From Flavobacterium panici (GTDB taxonomy: Bacteria; Bacteroidota; Bacteroidia; Flavobacteriales; Flavobacteriaceae), in NCBI RefSeq assembly GCF_903819335.1, contig NZ_CAIJDE010000027.1, positions 19,092-83,091 on the forward strand: DNA of 64,000 nt, read 5' to 3'. The position numbers were made by a program, and so were the translations under genes. Positions 1 through 8,012 of the stretch are shown piece by piece. The number at the start of each line of letters is the position of its first letter. Position 1 is the first letter of the stretch. Under the pieces are notes generated by a model. The model was not told the origin of the DNA. It was given only the letters and a program-made list of their open reading frames with translations, and did not search any database.

Positions 1-1304
1 TTTAAATACTGAGGATATTCTGCCGTTAAAACTCTTTCTAATTCTTCTGCAATACCGGTACTACTTGCAATCCCCAAATTACAAGTATCAGTACCCGGAC
101 ATGCCGTAATATCTCCAACTGAATTATATCCTAGCTGAACAAAATCCAACTTCGCTAATTCTTGATAAAAGAAAGGAAGATTCTCTTCTTTTATGTGACG
201 TATTACAATATTTTGACGCAATGAAAAACGTAATTCGTTTGCTGCGTAATTTTTAATTAAAGCGGCTAATAATCTTGCTTTATCGGTATAAAAATCTCCT
301 AATAAAATTTTGATTCCAATTGCATAATAACCGTCTTGTTTCTGCTTGATTACATTCGAATTTTTCCACGCTTCATATGCTTCTGTATCTTCGATTGTAA
401 CTTGCGGAACTTCTAATACTGGTTCTGCAATTGGACCGTCAAAAGCTGTTGTATCTATTTCGTATGTTTCAAAAGCGATAGCTTTTTTCTCTTGTTCAAC
501 CAAATCAAGGAAAACATCTCTTCCCATTTCTTTGATTAAGAATTTCATACGCGCTTTCATTCTTTTGGCACGTTCTCCATATCTGTCAAAAATACGGATG
601 ATTCCTTCTGCTGTTGGAATGATTTCGTTCACCGGAACAAATTCTGAAAGCAATTCGGCATGCGCTGGCTGAGATCCTAAACCTCCTCCAAACATGATTT
701 TAAAACCTTTTTGTCCGTCTTTAATTTTCGGAATAAATCCTAAATCATGCAAGTAACTCAAAGCAGTATCTTCGTCTGAAGATGAGAACGAAATTTTGAA
801 TTTACGTCCCATTTCCTGACAAATTGGGTTTCTTAACAAATATTGAAAAAGTCCGTGTGCATAAGGCGAAACATCAAATGGTTCGTTTACGTCAACTCCA
901 GCCAATTCGCTTCCTGTAATATTTCTAACGGTGTTTCCACAAGCTTCACGAAGCGTAATATCATCTTTGGCCAAATCTGCCCAAAGTTCTGGTGTTCGGT
1001 CTAAACTCACATAGTGAATCTGGATATCCTGACGTGTTGTAATATGCAAACGTCCTGTAGAATATTCATCAGAAACTTGTGTGATACGCACTAATTGCTC
1101 GCTGGTTACTTTACCATAAGGCAATTTGATACGAATCATTTGAACGCCTTCCTGACGCTGACCGTAGATTCCGCGCGCTAAACGAAGACTACGAAAACGC
1201 TCATCATCAATTTTTCCTCCACGGAATAAATGAATCTTTTTTTCTAATTCGATAATCTCTCTTTGAACTACCGGATTTTCTATTTCTGTTCTAAAACTTT
1301 CCAT
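1..1304 (-). CDS. Siroheme sulfite/nitrite reductase, C-terminus beyond window
   Basis: Only the first 434 codons are present; the stop lies beyond the left edge. I chose the ATG at 1304, which gives a protein starting MESFRTEIENP. The visible part has the repeated ferredoxin-like and siroheme-binding layout of assimilatory sulfite and nitrite reductases, with the Arg-rich stretch STGRLHITTRQDIQIH. The first half of the siroheme/4Fe-4S motif is seen as C402-x5-C408; the second pair (C-x3-C) must lie off the edge. It is the last gene of a minus-strand run tauE-cysH-cysD-cysN, so the likely job is six-electron reduction of sulfite to sulfide in cysteine synthesis. No flavoprotein partner is seen, so a ferredoxin-type donor is possible. 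Nitrite reductase is the alternative by family; context favours sulfite. Confidence 0.85.
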   Translation of the reverse strand, partial: MESFRTEIENPVVQREIIELEKKIHLFRGGKIDDERFRSLRLARGIYGQRQEGVQMIRIKLPYGKVTSEQLVRITQVSDEYSTGRLHITTRQDIQIHYVSLDRTPELWADLAKDDITLREACGNTVRNITGSELAGVDVNEPFDVSPYAHGLFQYLLRNPICQEMGRKFKISFSSSDEDTALSYLHDLGFIPKIKDGQKGFKIMFGGGLGSQPAHAELLSEFVPVNEIIPTAEGIIRIFDRYGERAKRMKARMKFLIKEMGRDVFLDLVEQEKKAIAFETYEIDTTAFDGPIAEPVLEVPQVTIEDTEAYEAWKNSNVIKQKQDGYYAIGIKILLGDFYTDKARLLAALIKNYAANELRFSLRQNIVIRHIKEENLPFFYQELAKLDFVQLGYNSVGDITACPGTDTCNLGIASSTGIAEELERVLTAEYPQYL

Positions 1305-1316
1305 TTCTTTTTGATG

Positions 1317-1466
1317 CTTTAGGCTTTAAGCTTTAGGCTATAAGCTTCTTAAACTTTGTGTTTTCTTGCTTTAGGCTTTAGACAATAAGCCGTAAGCTTT
1401 ATTGCATGCCTTTTTATACGTTTTTTGCTAAAAGCTTACAGCCTAAAGCTTATTGCTTACAGCAGT
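1317..1466. repeat. Degenerate TTTAGGCTTTAAGC-type intergenic repeat
   Basis: The gap between the reductase and cysN holds many imperfect copies, in both orientations, of words such as GCTTTAGGCTTTAAGC and TAAGCCTAAAGC. The same word family fills 42454-42563. It has no coding potential and is probably a dispersed flavobacterial intergenic repeat that can fold back on itself. Confidence 0.7.
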
Positions 1467-1470
1467 GAAA

Positions 1471-2715
1471 CTAGCGAATGAATCCTACTCCTGCTGTTGT
1501 GTTTGTTGCTGTATCAATTAAGATAAAAGCTCCGTTTGATTTGTTTTCGTTGTATGAATCAAAATATAACGGCTTGCTTAATTTGATGCTTACTTCTCCA
1601 ATTTCGTTAATTGCTAATTGAGAAGCTTCTGTCGTTCCTGAGTAATCTGTAGCAATTGTATTTTTAATGCTTTCTACTTTTGCTAAAACTCTGTTTGTAT
1701 TGTGTTGTACCAAATATTTAGTTCCGGGAACCAGTTTTTTACTGTCCATCCAGCAAACTGTTGTGGTAATATCTTTTTCAATTTTTGGAAGATCGTCTGA
1801 TTTTACAATCATATCACCTCTCGTTACATTGATATCATTTTCTAATTCGATTGTGATTGAAGAACCTGCAACGGCCTCGTCAAATTGTTTATCGAAAAAG
1901 TGAATTTTAGATACTTTTGATTCTGTTAAAGAAGGAAGAACCGTTACAGCATCTCCAACTTTAATAGAGTTTCCGTATAATTTTCCTGCGTAACCTCTAA
2001 AGTCGTGGTATTCTTCAGTTTTTGGACGAATAACGGTCTGAACCGGGAAACGTGCTTTTCCTGTTTCAAAAACATCATGAGAATGTAATCCTTCTAAATG
2101 TTCCAATACAGTTTGTCCGTCGTACCAAGGCATATTCTCAGATTTATCAACTACGTTTCCGCCGTTGATTGCACTTAACGGAATGTAACTTACATTTTGT
2201 TCCTTGAAAGTACTTTTTGCATTTAATGCCTGAAAATCGGCTTTAATTTTATTGAAAACTTCTTCCGAATAATCAACTAAATCCATTTTGTTAATCGCAA
2301 CAATAACTTCTTTTACTCTCAATAAATTATTGATGAAGAAGTGACGGTAAGTCTGCTCAATTACGCCTTTTCTGGCGTCGATCAAAATGATAGAAACCTG
2401 AGAAGTCGAAGCTCCTGTAACCATGTTTCTGGTATATTCTACGTGACCCGGAGTATCGGCAATAATGTAACTTTTCTTTGCAGTCGAAAAATAAATATGC
2501 GCAACGTCAATCGTGATTCCTTGTTCTCTTTCTGCAACTAATCCATCTGTTGCCAAAGAAAAATCAAGATAATCGTATCCTTTTTGTTTACTGCTTTTTT
2601 CGATTGCTTCTATTTTGTCAGTCGTCAATGATTTTGTATCATACAATAATCTTCCGATCAAAGTACTTTTTCCGTCATCTACACTTCCTGCTGTTGCTAT
2701 TTTTAAAACTTCCAT
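1471..2715 (-). CDS. cysN: Sulfate adenylyltransferase GTPase subunit
   Basis: GTPase subunit of ATP sulfurylase, which with CysD activates sulfate to adenylyl-sulfate (APS) in the cytosol. The 414-residue protein is an EF-Tu-like GTPase: P-loop GSVDDGKS at 10-17, DTPGH at 87-91, NKMD at 142-145, followed by two beta-barrel domains. It lacks the C-terminal APS kinase (CysC) domain seen in fused CysNC proteins, which fits a pathway where APS is reduced directly. It lies 153 bases downstream of cysD in the same orientation, within the sulfate-assimilation operon. The start at 2715 puts the P-loop at the usual distance from the N-terminus. Confidence 0.96.
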   Translation of the reverse strand: MEVLKIATAGSVDDGKSTLIGRLLYDTKSLTTDKIEAIEKSSKQKGYDYLDFSLATDGLVAEREQGITIDVAHIYFSTAKKSYIIADTPGHVEYTRNMVTGASTSQVSIILIDARKGVIEQTYRHFFINNLLRVKEVIVAINKMDLVDYSEEVFNKIKADFQALNAKSTFKEQNVSYIPLSAINGGNVVDKSENMPWYDGQTVLEHLEGLHSHDVFETGKARFPVQTVIRPKTEEYHDFRGYAGKLYGNSIKVGDAVTVLPSLTESKVSKIHFFDKQFDEAVAGSSITIELENDINVTRGDMIVKSDDLPKIEKDITTTVCWMDSKKLVPGTKYLVQHNTNRVLAKVESIKNTIATDYSGTTEASQLAINEIGEVSIKLSKPLYFDSYNENKSNGAFILIDTATNTTAGVGFIR

Positions 2716-2726
2716 TCTTGTATATT

Positions 2727-2773
2727 GTTTCAGGTTTAATTTTTTGTTTCAAGTTTCAGGTTTCAAGTTGTTG
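2727..2773. repeat. GTTTCAAGTTTCAGGTTTCAAG intergenic repeat
   Basis: A short tandem of TTTCAGG/TTTCAAG words between cysD and cysN. A near copy occurs at 3791-3818 between cysH and cysD. Function unknown; such words are common between flavobacterial genes. Confidence 0.55.
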
Positions 2774-2868
2774 AAAAACTTTATCTAAAAATTAAATCTG
2801 TATGTTTTTGTTTTCTTGATTTTTACTTTTAAAATTTCGTTCCGAATTGCATTAACAATTAACAATTA

Positions 2869-3768
2869 TTAAAAGTATCCTTGTTGTTTTCTCTTTTCCA
2901 TTGCAGCTTCAGAACGTTTGTCATCGATTCTGGCTCCTCTTTCAGAAATAGTTGATTCTCTGATTTCGCCAACAACTTCTTCGATTGTTGCTGCGTAAGA
3001 TTCAACTGCTGCTGTACAACTCATATCTCCAACGGTTCTGAAACGAACAATTCGTTCTTCGATTTGTTCGTCTTCTTCCTGATACACAAAAGGAGAATGC
3101 GACCAGATTAAACCGTCTCTCAAAAAAACTTTTCTTTTATGTGAAAAATAGATTGATGGAATCTCAATGTGTTCTTTTTCGATATAACTCCAAACATCTA
3201 ATTCTGTCCAGTTTGAAATTGGGAAAACACGAACGTTTTGTCCATTTTCAATTTTTCCATTTAAAATATCAAACAATTCAGGTCTTTGATTTTTTTCGTC
3301 CCATTGTCCGAAATCATCACGAACTGAGAAAATACGTTCTTTAGCTCTTGCTTTTTCTTCATCACGACGTGCACCGCCAATACAAGCATCAAACTTAAAT
3401 TCTTCAATTGCATCTAAAAGTGTTGTTGTCTGCAAGCTGTTACGGCTTGAATATTTACCAGTTTCTTCAACCACTTTTCCTTCATCAATAGCATCCTGAA
3501 CATTACGAACGATTAATTCCAAACCTAATTCTTCTACCAATTTATCTCTGAAAGCGATTGTTTCAGGGAAATTGTGTCCCGTATCAACGTGCAATAGAGG
3601 AAACGGAATCTTAGCAGGGAAAAATGCTTTTTGCGCCAAACGCACTAATGTAATAGAATCTTTTCCTCCTGAGAAAAGTAAAACCGGTTTGTCAAACTGT
3701 GAAATTACTTCTCTGAAAATGTATATCGCTTCACTCTCTAAAGCGTTTGTTTTTAATACTGAACTCAT
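2869..3768 (-). CDS. cysD: Sulfate adenylyltransferase catalytic subunit
   Basis: Catalytic subunit of ATP sulfurylase; transfers AMP from ATP to sulfate to make APS. The N-terminal PP-loop SGGKDS is at 33-38. GGARRDEEKARAKER in the middle and the C-terminal KRKQQGYF ending are typical of CysD. I chose the ATG at 3768 (299 residues, close to the usual length of about 300) over an in-frame upstream start at 3798, because the extra ten residues MKLKNIKQKT run into the intergenic repeat and are not family-like. It sits between cysH and cysN in the same orientation. Confidence 0.96.
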   Translation of the reverse strand: MSSVLKTNALESEAIYIFREVISQFDKPVLLFSGGKDSITLVRLAQKAFFPAKIPFPLLHVDTGHNFPETIAFRDKLVEELGLELIVRNVQDAIDEGKVVEETGKYSSRNSLQTTTLLDAIEEFKFDACIGGARRDEEKARAKERIFSVRDDFGQWDEKNQRPELFDILNGKIENGQNVRVFPISNWTELDVWSYIEKEHIEIPSIYFSHKRKVFLRDGLIWSHSPFVYQEEDEQIEERIVRFRTVGDMSCTAAVESYAATIEEVVGEIRESTISERGARIDDKRSEAAMEKRKQQGYF

Positions 3769-3861
3769 TGTTTTTTGTTTGATATTTTTTAGTTTCAAGT
3801 TTCAGGTTTTAAGTTGTGAGTTAGTCTAAAACTTTCCGCTATTTATTCTGTTTTCTATTCT

Positions 3862-3917
3862 TCCCCGGATTAAAATCCGGCGCTACAATATGGATCGTTC
3901 CTTCGGAACTTTAAATC
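3862..3917. repeat. REP-like palindromes between cysH and cysD
   Basis: Contains the palindrome CCGGATTAAAATCCGG followed by CGTTCCTTCGGAAC. The second unit belongs to the same family as 53801-53893 and resembles the units at 30352-30594. These are short palindromic units like those moved by REP-associated tyrosine transposases; no transposase is present here. Confidence 0.65.
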
Positions 3918-3969
3918 TATATTCTTTATTCTATTCTCTATTTTCTTGTCTCTTGCTTCTTGCCTCTAA

Positions 3970-4680
3970 CTACTCTTTCTTAGCGCTATGCAAACCACAC
4001 TCTTTATGGCTTGATTCCCACCACCATCTTCCTGCTCTGATATCTTCGCCAGGGAAAATAGCTCTTGTACACGGTGCGCAGCCAATACTTACGAAACCTT
4101 GTTTGTGTAAAGCATTTTGAGGTACATTGTTTTCTTGCAGATACGTTTCAACTTCTTCTAAAGTCCATTTTAGCAACGGATTGAACTTTATAATTTCGAA
4201 ATTTCCATCGTATTCAAACAAATGTAAATCCTGTCTGTTTTCTGATTGTTCGGCTCTTAAACCTGTAATCCAAACTGAGTTTCCTGCCAAAGCTTTTCTT
4301 AACGGAACAACTTTTCGAATAAAACAGCATTCTTTTCTATTTTCTACCGAATCGTAAAAACTGTTTGGGCCTTTTTCTTTTAGAAGATTTTCTACCGCCG
4401 CAGCTTCTGGGAAATAAACTTCAATAGGTCTTTTATACTTTTTTAATGTTTTGTGAAAAACGTCGTAAGTTTCCTGAAACAATCTTCCGGTGTCTAAGGT
4501 AAAAACAGTAATATCAGTATTGCTTTTTGCAATAAAATCTGTAATTACCTGATCTTCCTGTCCAAAAGAAGTGGAAAAAATTACTTTTCCTGGAAATTTT
4601 TCTGCTAAATAAACTAAGGTTTGATCCAGCGAAAAATCTTTTGTTTTCTCTAATAATTCTTGTACAATAATCGCACTCAT
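3970..4680 (-). CDS. cysH: Assimilatory adenylyl-sulfate (APS) reductase
   Basis: Reduces activated sulfate to sulfite with thioredoxin or glutaredoxin. The 236-residue protein is a PP-loop-like fold. It has the CC...CxxC set that binds a 4Fe-4S cluster in APS-using enzymes (C118-C119 and C201-C204) and the C-terminal redox-active C228 in KECGLH. Enzymes that use only PAPS lack the CC/CxxC pair, so APS is the expected substrate. This agrees with the absence of an APS kinase domain on CysN. The gene starts 25 bases after tauE and reads toward cysD. Confidence 0.94.
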   Translation of the reverse strand: MSAIIVQELLEKTKDFSLDQTLVYLAEKFPGKVIFSTSFGQEDQVITDFIAKSNTDITVFTLDTGRLFQETYDVFHKTLKKYKRPIEVYFPEAAAVENLLKEKGPNSFYDSVENRKECCFIRKVVPLRKALAGNSVWITGLRAEQSENRQDLHLFEYDGNFEIIKFNPLLKWTLEEVETYLQENNVPQNALHKQGFVSIGCAPCTRAIFPGEDIRAGRWWWESSHKECGLHSAKKE

Positions 4681-4705
4681 AATCTCTTTCTCCTAATCTA
4701 AAGAA

Positions 4706-5593
4706 TTATAATAATTTAGATAATGTTTTTAAACTCAATAATATAATTAGAATCCCAACGGCAACCATCATTGGTTTTCTTTTGATTTTGTTTACCAAAT
4801 ATGCCGCTAATGGTGCTGAAATAACGCCTCCTAAAATTAATCCTATGATTACCTGCCAGCCGTGAATTCCACCAAAAAGCATGAACGTAATTCCGCTCGC
4901 AAATGAAATCGCAAACTCAGCTGCATTTACAGAACCAATAGTGTATCTCGGATTTCTTCCTCTTCCTAATAATGTTGAAGTTACAATTGGCCCCCAGCCT
5001 CCGCCGCCAACCGAATCCATAAAACCTCCAAAAACAGCTAAAGCGCCTAATCTTTTCGTCTTCTTCTTTACAATTGTTTTTTTCAATGCTTTTCTAATAA
5101 TAACAACTGCTAAAATAATCATGTAAACTGCAATAAAGGGCTTAATAACATCTCCATTAATTACATCAGACAATAAATAAGCTCCTGTAATTGAACCTAA
5201 AACACCTGGAATTAATAAATGTTTTGTCAATTTTTTATTGATGTTCCCAAATCGGTGATGTGAAAGTGCCGACGCTCCTGTTGTAAACATTTCTGAAACG
5301 TGAACTGCCGTACTGCTTACAACCGGCGGAACTCCATAAGCCAATAAAAATGACGTTGAAGTTGCTCCGTAACCCATTCCTAAAGTTCCGTCAACTAATT
5401 GAGCGAAAACTCCAATGGCAAAAAACACCAAAAATTCTTCATTAAATCCTTCTACAAATCCATTCCACGAAAATTCAGTGTAATGATTGTATATTAATAC
5501 AGTTAATAAACTTACTAGTAAAACAACAGGAATTCCAATCCATAGCTTTTCTTTAAAAGAATCGGCGGTATTTATTTTCAGTTCTCTTTCCAT
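4706..5593 (-). CDS. TauE/SafE-family anion exporter heading the cys operon
   Basis: 295-residue inner-membrane protein of the TauE/SafE (sulfite exporter) family. A charged N-terminal stretch of about 17 residues precedes many hydrophobic helices. The family repeat is visible as FAQLVDGTLGMGYGATSTS near 65 and SVGGGGWGPIVTSTLLG near 195. It is the first gene of the operon with cysH, cysD, cysN and the reductase. The likely role is removal of excess sulfite or transport of a sulfur-containing anion across the inner membrane. Family members also move sulfate, sulfoacetate or other organic acids, so the exact substrate is inferred only from context. Confidence 0.85.
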   Translation of the reverse strand: MERELKINTADSFKEKLWIGIPVVLLVSLLTVLIYNHYTEFSWNGFVEGFNEEFLVFFAIGVFAQLVDGTLGMGYGATSTSFLLAYGVPPVVSSTAVHVSEMFTTGASALSHHRFGNINKKLTKHLLIPGVLGSITGAYLLSDVINGDVIKPFIAVYMIILAVVIIRKALKKTIVKKKTKRLGALAVFGGFMDSVGGGGWGPIVTSTLLGRGRNPRYTIGSVNAAEFAISFASGITFMLFGGIHGWQVIIGLILGGVISAPLAAYLVNKIKRKPMMVAVGILIILLSLKTLSKLL

Positions 5594-5622
5594 ATTAAAA
5601 TGATTCGATTTGTTTTCAAAAC

Positions 5623-5662
5623 CTATTACCCTATCGGGTTAATAGATTACTTTGCAAAAATA
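5623..5662 (-). promoter_or_regulatory. Promoter and palindromic operator of the cys operon
   Basis: On the minus strand a TATTTTTG box (5662 to 5655) fits the Bacteroidota -7 element TAnnTTTG. Directly after the expected transcription start is an imperfect palindrome at 5623-5645, with outer arms CTATTA/TAATAG and inner arms ACCC/GGGT around TATC. A repressor bound here would block initiation. The Rrf2 gene at 6794 is the obvious candidate, which is an inference. The first 13 bases, CTATTACCCTATC, recur exactly at 20954-20966 upstream of the methionine-linked TonB receptor. Confidence 0.6.
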
Positions 5663-5892
5663 CTATTTATTTCTAAAAATCAAAACAAATATTCTCGTTT
5701 TTTTAAACCTTTAACTTCCTCTGCATCACGTTGAAACAAATAATTGAATTAATTTCACAAATAATGCGCTATAACATCATATTTAAACAATATATTCCTT
5801 TCAAATGTTTGGTTATATAAATATATCTTAATCTCTACAATTTCCATAGGATAATTATAAAAATGTCGTTATTTTAGCGACAAATTTTTTGT

Positions 5893-6675
5893 ATGGATTT
5901 TCAAATAGGTCTTGTAATTGCAGGTTTAGTAGTAGGTTTTATTGTAGGATTGACCGGCGTTGGAGGCGGTTCTTTAATGACTCCAATTTTATTATTTTTT
6001 AATATTCCGCCAACAACCGCAGTGGGAACAGATTTGCTTTATGCCGCTTTTACTAAAGCCGGTGGTGTATTTGTACACAATAAAAAGGGAAATATAAACT
6101 GGAAAATTACCGGCTGGCTCACATTAGGAAGTGTTCCTGCTGCTTTAGTGACTTTATGGATATTAAATAGTATTAAAACAGATATTGAAACTATTAATCG
6201 TGTAATTAAATATAGTTTGGGCTGGGCTCTATTATTCACTTCAATTGCTATTATATTTAAAAACAGAATTTTAAAGTTTTCTCAAAAACATGCCGGTGAT
6301 AAATTTCACAGCGAAAGCCATACTCAGAATATGCTTACTGTAGGAATTGGAGTTTTACTTGGAGCTACTGTAACCTTAACTTCAATTGGAGCCGGCGCTT
6401 TAGGAACGGTAACTTTGTTTTTCCTTTATCCGCTTTTGCCAACGCCTCGTTTGGTAGGAACTGAAATTGCCCACGCTGTTCCGTTGACTTTAGTTGCAGG
6501 AATTGGCCATGCCTCTATGGGAAATTTAGATTTAGCACTATTAGGACAATTATTATTGGGATCTCTTCCCGGAATTTACATAGGAAGTAGTTTAAGCGGA
6601 AAAGTACCGGATTTATTCCTTAGAAATGCCATCGCCGTAATGCTTTTTCTGGCAGGATATAAACTAATCTTTTAA
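5893..6675 (+). CDS. Second TauE/SafE-family permease
   Basis: 260-residue membrane protein of the sulfite exporter TauE/SafE family. The first half carries GLTGVGGGSLMTPILL near residue 20 followed by PPTTAVGTDLLYAAFTK. The second half carries a matching SIGAGALGTVTL. It differs strongly from the paralogue at 4706-5593 and lacks its long charged N-terminus. It is transcribed divergently from the cys operon across a 300-base intergenic region. A role in sulfur-anion traffic is inferred from position; the transported ion cannot be read from sequence. Confidence 0.85.
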   Translation: MDFQIGLVIAGLVVGFIVGLTGVGGGSLMTPILLFFNIPPTTAVGTDLLYAAFTKAGGVFVHNKKGNINWKITGWLTLGSVPAALVTLWILNSIKTDIETINRVIKYSLGWALLFTSIAIIFKNRILKFSQKHAGDKFHSESHTQNMLTVGIGVLLGATVTLTSIGAGALGTVTLFFLYPLLPTPRLVGTEIAHAVPLTLVAGIGHASMGNLDLALLGQLLLGSLPGIYIGSSLSGKVPDLFLRNAIAVMLFLAGYKLIF

Positions 6676-6687
6676 AATATTTTTTTC

Positions 6688-6788
6688 AACCATATAAGTT
6701 ATATAAGTTCATTTAATTTATCATCGTTTAAATGTAGACGCACTGCTGTGCGTCTCTACTAAAATTAACTTATATAACTTATATGGTT
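6688..6788. repeat. MITE-like palindrome, copy 1
   Basis: A roughly 100-base element with terminal inverted repeats: AACCATATAAGTTATATAAG at the left and its near-perfect complement at the right. An inner palindrome GACGCACTGCTGTGCGTC lies near the middle. A second full copy is at 15466-15570 and a fragment at 52382-52402. It fills the gap between two convergent genes, where it could also end transcription from both sides. No coding capacity. Confidence 0.75.
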
Positions 6789-6793
6789 TAAAC

Positions 6794-7204
6794 TTAAAAA
6801 GCGATATCTGCCAGAGAATTGCTTTCTAATATTTTAAGTGTATTATCTCTTACTTCTGTCATTAAACGTCGTGCTGCACAGGTAGATTCATCATCGCAGT
6901 CATCGCATTTTTCGTAGAAATTATGACTTGCACATGGCAACAATGCAATTGGCCCTTCAAGAATTCGGTATACTTTGGCCATACTGATATCTTTTGGATC
7001 TTTTATCAAATAATAACCGCCGCCTTTTCCTTTTTTTGCACCAAGAAATCCTGAATTCCTCAATAATAATAAAATACTTTCCAGAAATTTTATCGAAATA
7101 TGTTCACTTTTTGCAATTTCAGCTATTTGTACAGGTTCGTTATTTTCTCGTCTGGCTAAATAGGTTAAAGCTTTAATTCCGTATTTTGTTTTCTTTGAAA
7201 GCAT
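6794..7204 (-). CDS. Rrf2-family regulator with four cysteines
   Basis: 136-residue winged-helix regulator of the Rrf2 family (IscR, NsrR, CymR relatives). The N-terminal helix-turn-helix is recognisable in MLSKKTKYGIKALTYLA and the wing in KKGKGGGYYL. After it come C91, C100, C103 and C109. Fe-S-binding Rrf2 proteins use three cysteines in a similar place, so a cluster or thiol sensor is plausible. CymR-type sulfur regulators in other bacteria belong to this family. Its position beside two sulfite-exporter genes and the cys operon suggests it controls sulfur assimilation. The target and ligand are inferred, not shown. Confidence 0.85.
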   Translation of the reverse strand: MLSKKTKYGIKALTYLARRENNEPVQIAEIAKSEHISIKFLESILLLLRNSGFLGAKKGKGGGYYLIKDPKDISMAKVYRILEGPIALLPCASHNFYEKCDDCDDESTCAARRLMTEVRDNTLKILESNSLADIAF

Positions 7205-7338
7205 CTTTAAATTTTAGATTTCAGACTGTAAATTTTAGATTATTTTTAAAATTTACAAGCTTCATATTATTCTGCAACAAAAATAGGCTTTTTAAATGAG
7301 AAAAATAACAGATTGAGATTTATATTCTACTTATTCTA

Positions 7339-7839
7339 TCAATTTAGTTCGGTGTTCCCTATTAAATTGAATTCGTGGAATAGTTTTACTTCTTTCTCCA
7401 AATCTTTTTTATTGACAACATAAGTATCAGTAATTGAATCATGCCAGCCTCTGCTTCCTAAAAAAGAAAAAACTTCAAAAGGAATTAGTCGGCATAATGA
7501 TCTCTTAAAGATAGTTCCGAAAGAAGGTTTTTCGCCATTTTCATCTACTACAACAGTTCCCGTAACAAATTTTCCAAGTGATCTTCCAAAAAGACCTTCT
7601 GACAATGAATAATAAAAAACAGAAATAACAATAAAAACTAACTGTCCTTCAAAATCACTCAAATTACCAAGCCAGTACAAAAGATCATTCCAGCCCAAAA
7701 AATTTCCTAAAAAAGCAATCATTAAAGAAATAATAAAAATTAAAGCAAGGATTACAACTATATCTAAAATATAGTTTACAAATCGGCTTCCGCCGGATGC
7801 CAATAATTTTTCATCAAGAATGTAAGTAGAGTTACTCAT
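7339..7839 (-). CDS. RDD-family membrane protein
   Basis: 166-residue inner-membrane protein. Hydrophobic helices at about 25-47 and 65-82 are followed by SLSEGLFGRSLGKFVTGTVVVDENG, typical of RDD proteins, with GSRGWHDSITDTYVV near the end. RDD proteins are poorly characterised; some are linked to ion homeostasis. It has about 170 bases on the metZ side and 134 on the Rrf2 side, so it may be transcribed on its own. No tie to sulfur metabolism is visible beyond location. Confidence 0.85.
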   Translation of the reverse strand: MSNSTYILDEKLLASGGSRFVNYILDIVVILALIFIISLMIAFLGNFLGWNDLLYWLGNLSDFEGQLVFIVISVFYYSLSEGLFGRSLGKFVTGTVVVDENGEKPSFGTIFKRSLCRLIPFEVFSFLGSRGWHDSITDTYVVNKKDLEKEVKLFHEFNLIGNTELN

Positions 7840-7930
7840 GGTTTGGTCGTTTATTAAATTGATTATTATAGATTTAAATTATAACGAAAACAAAAATATA
7901 TTTTTTACCCAAATAACCATCAAAAAAGAA

Positions 7931-7973
7931 TGACGATTTTTAACAGTAATAAATTTACAGTCAAAAATCGTCA
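7931..7973 (-). terminator. Terminator after metZ
   Basis: Arms TGACGATTTTT and AAAAATCGTCA form an 11-bp stem with a 21-base loop, followed on the minus strand by TTCTTTTTT. It lies 40 bases past the metZ stop codon and would separate metZ from the RDD gene. Confidence 0.7.
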
Positions 7974-8012
7974 TTATATAATCTAAAATCTGAAGTCTAA
8001 AATCTAAACTTT

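Noticed and set aside
346..672. Plus-strand 108-codon ORF within the sulfite reductase
   Set aside because: It is an antisense shadow of a conserved enzyme and shows no family features.
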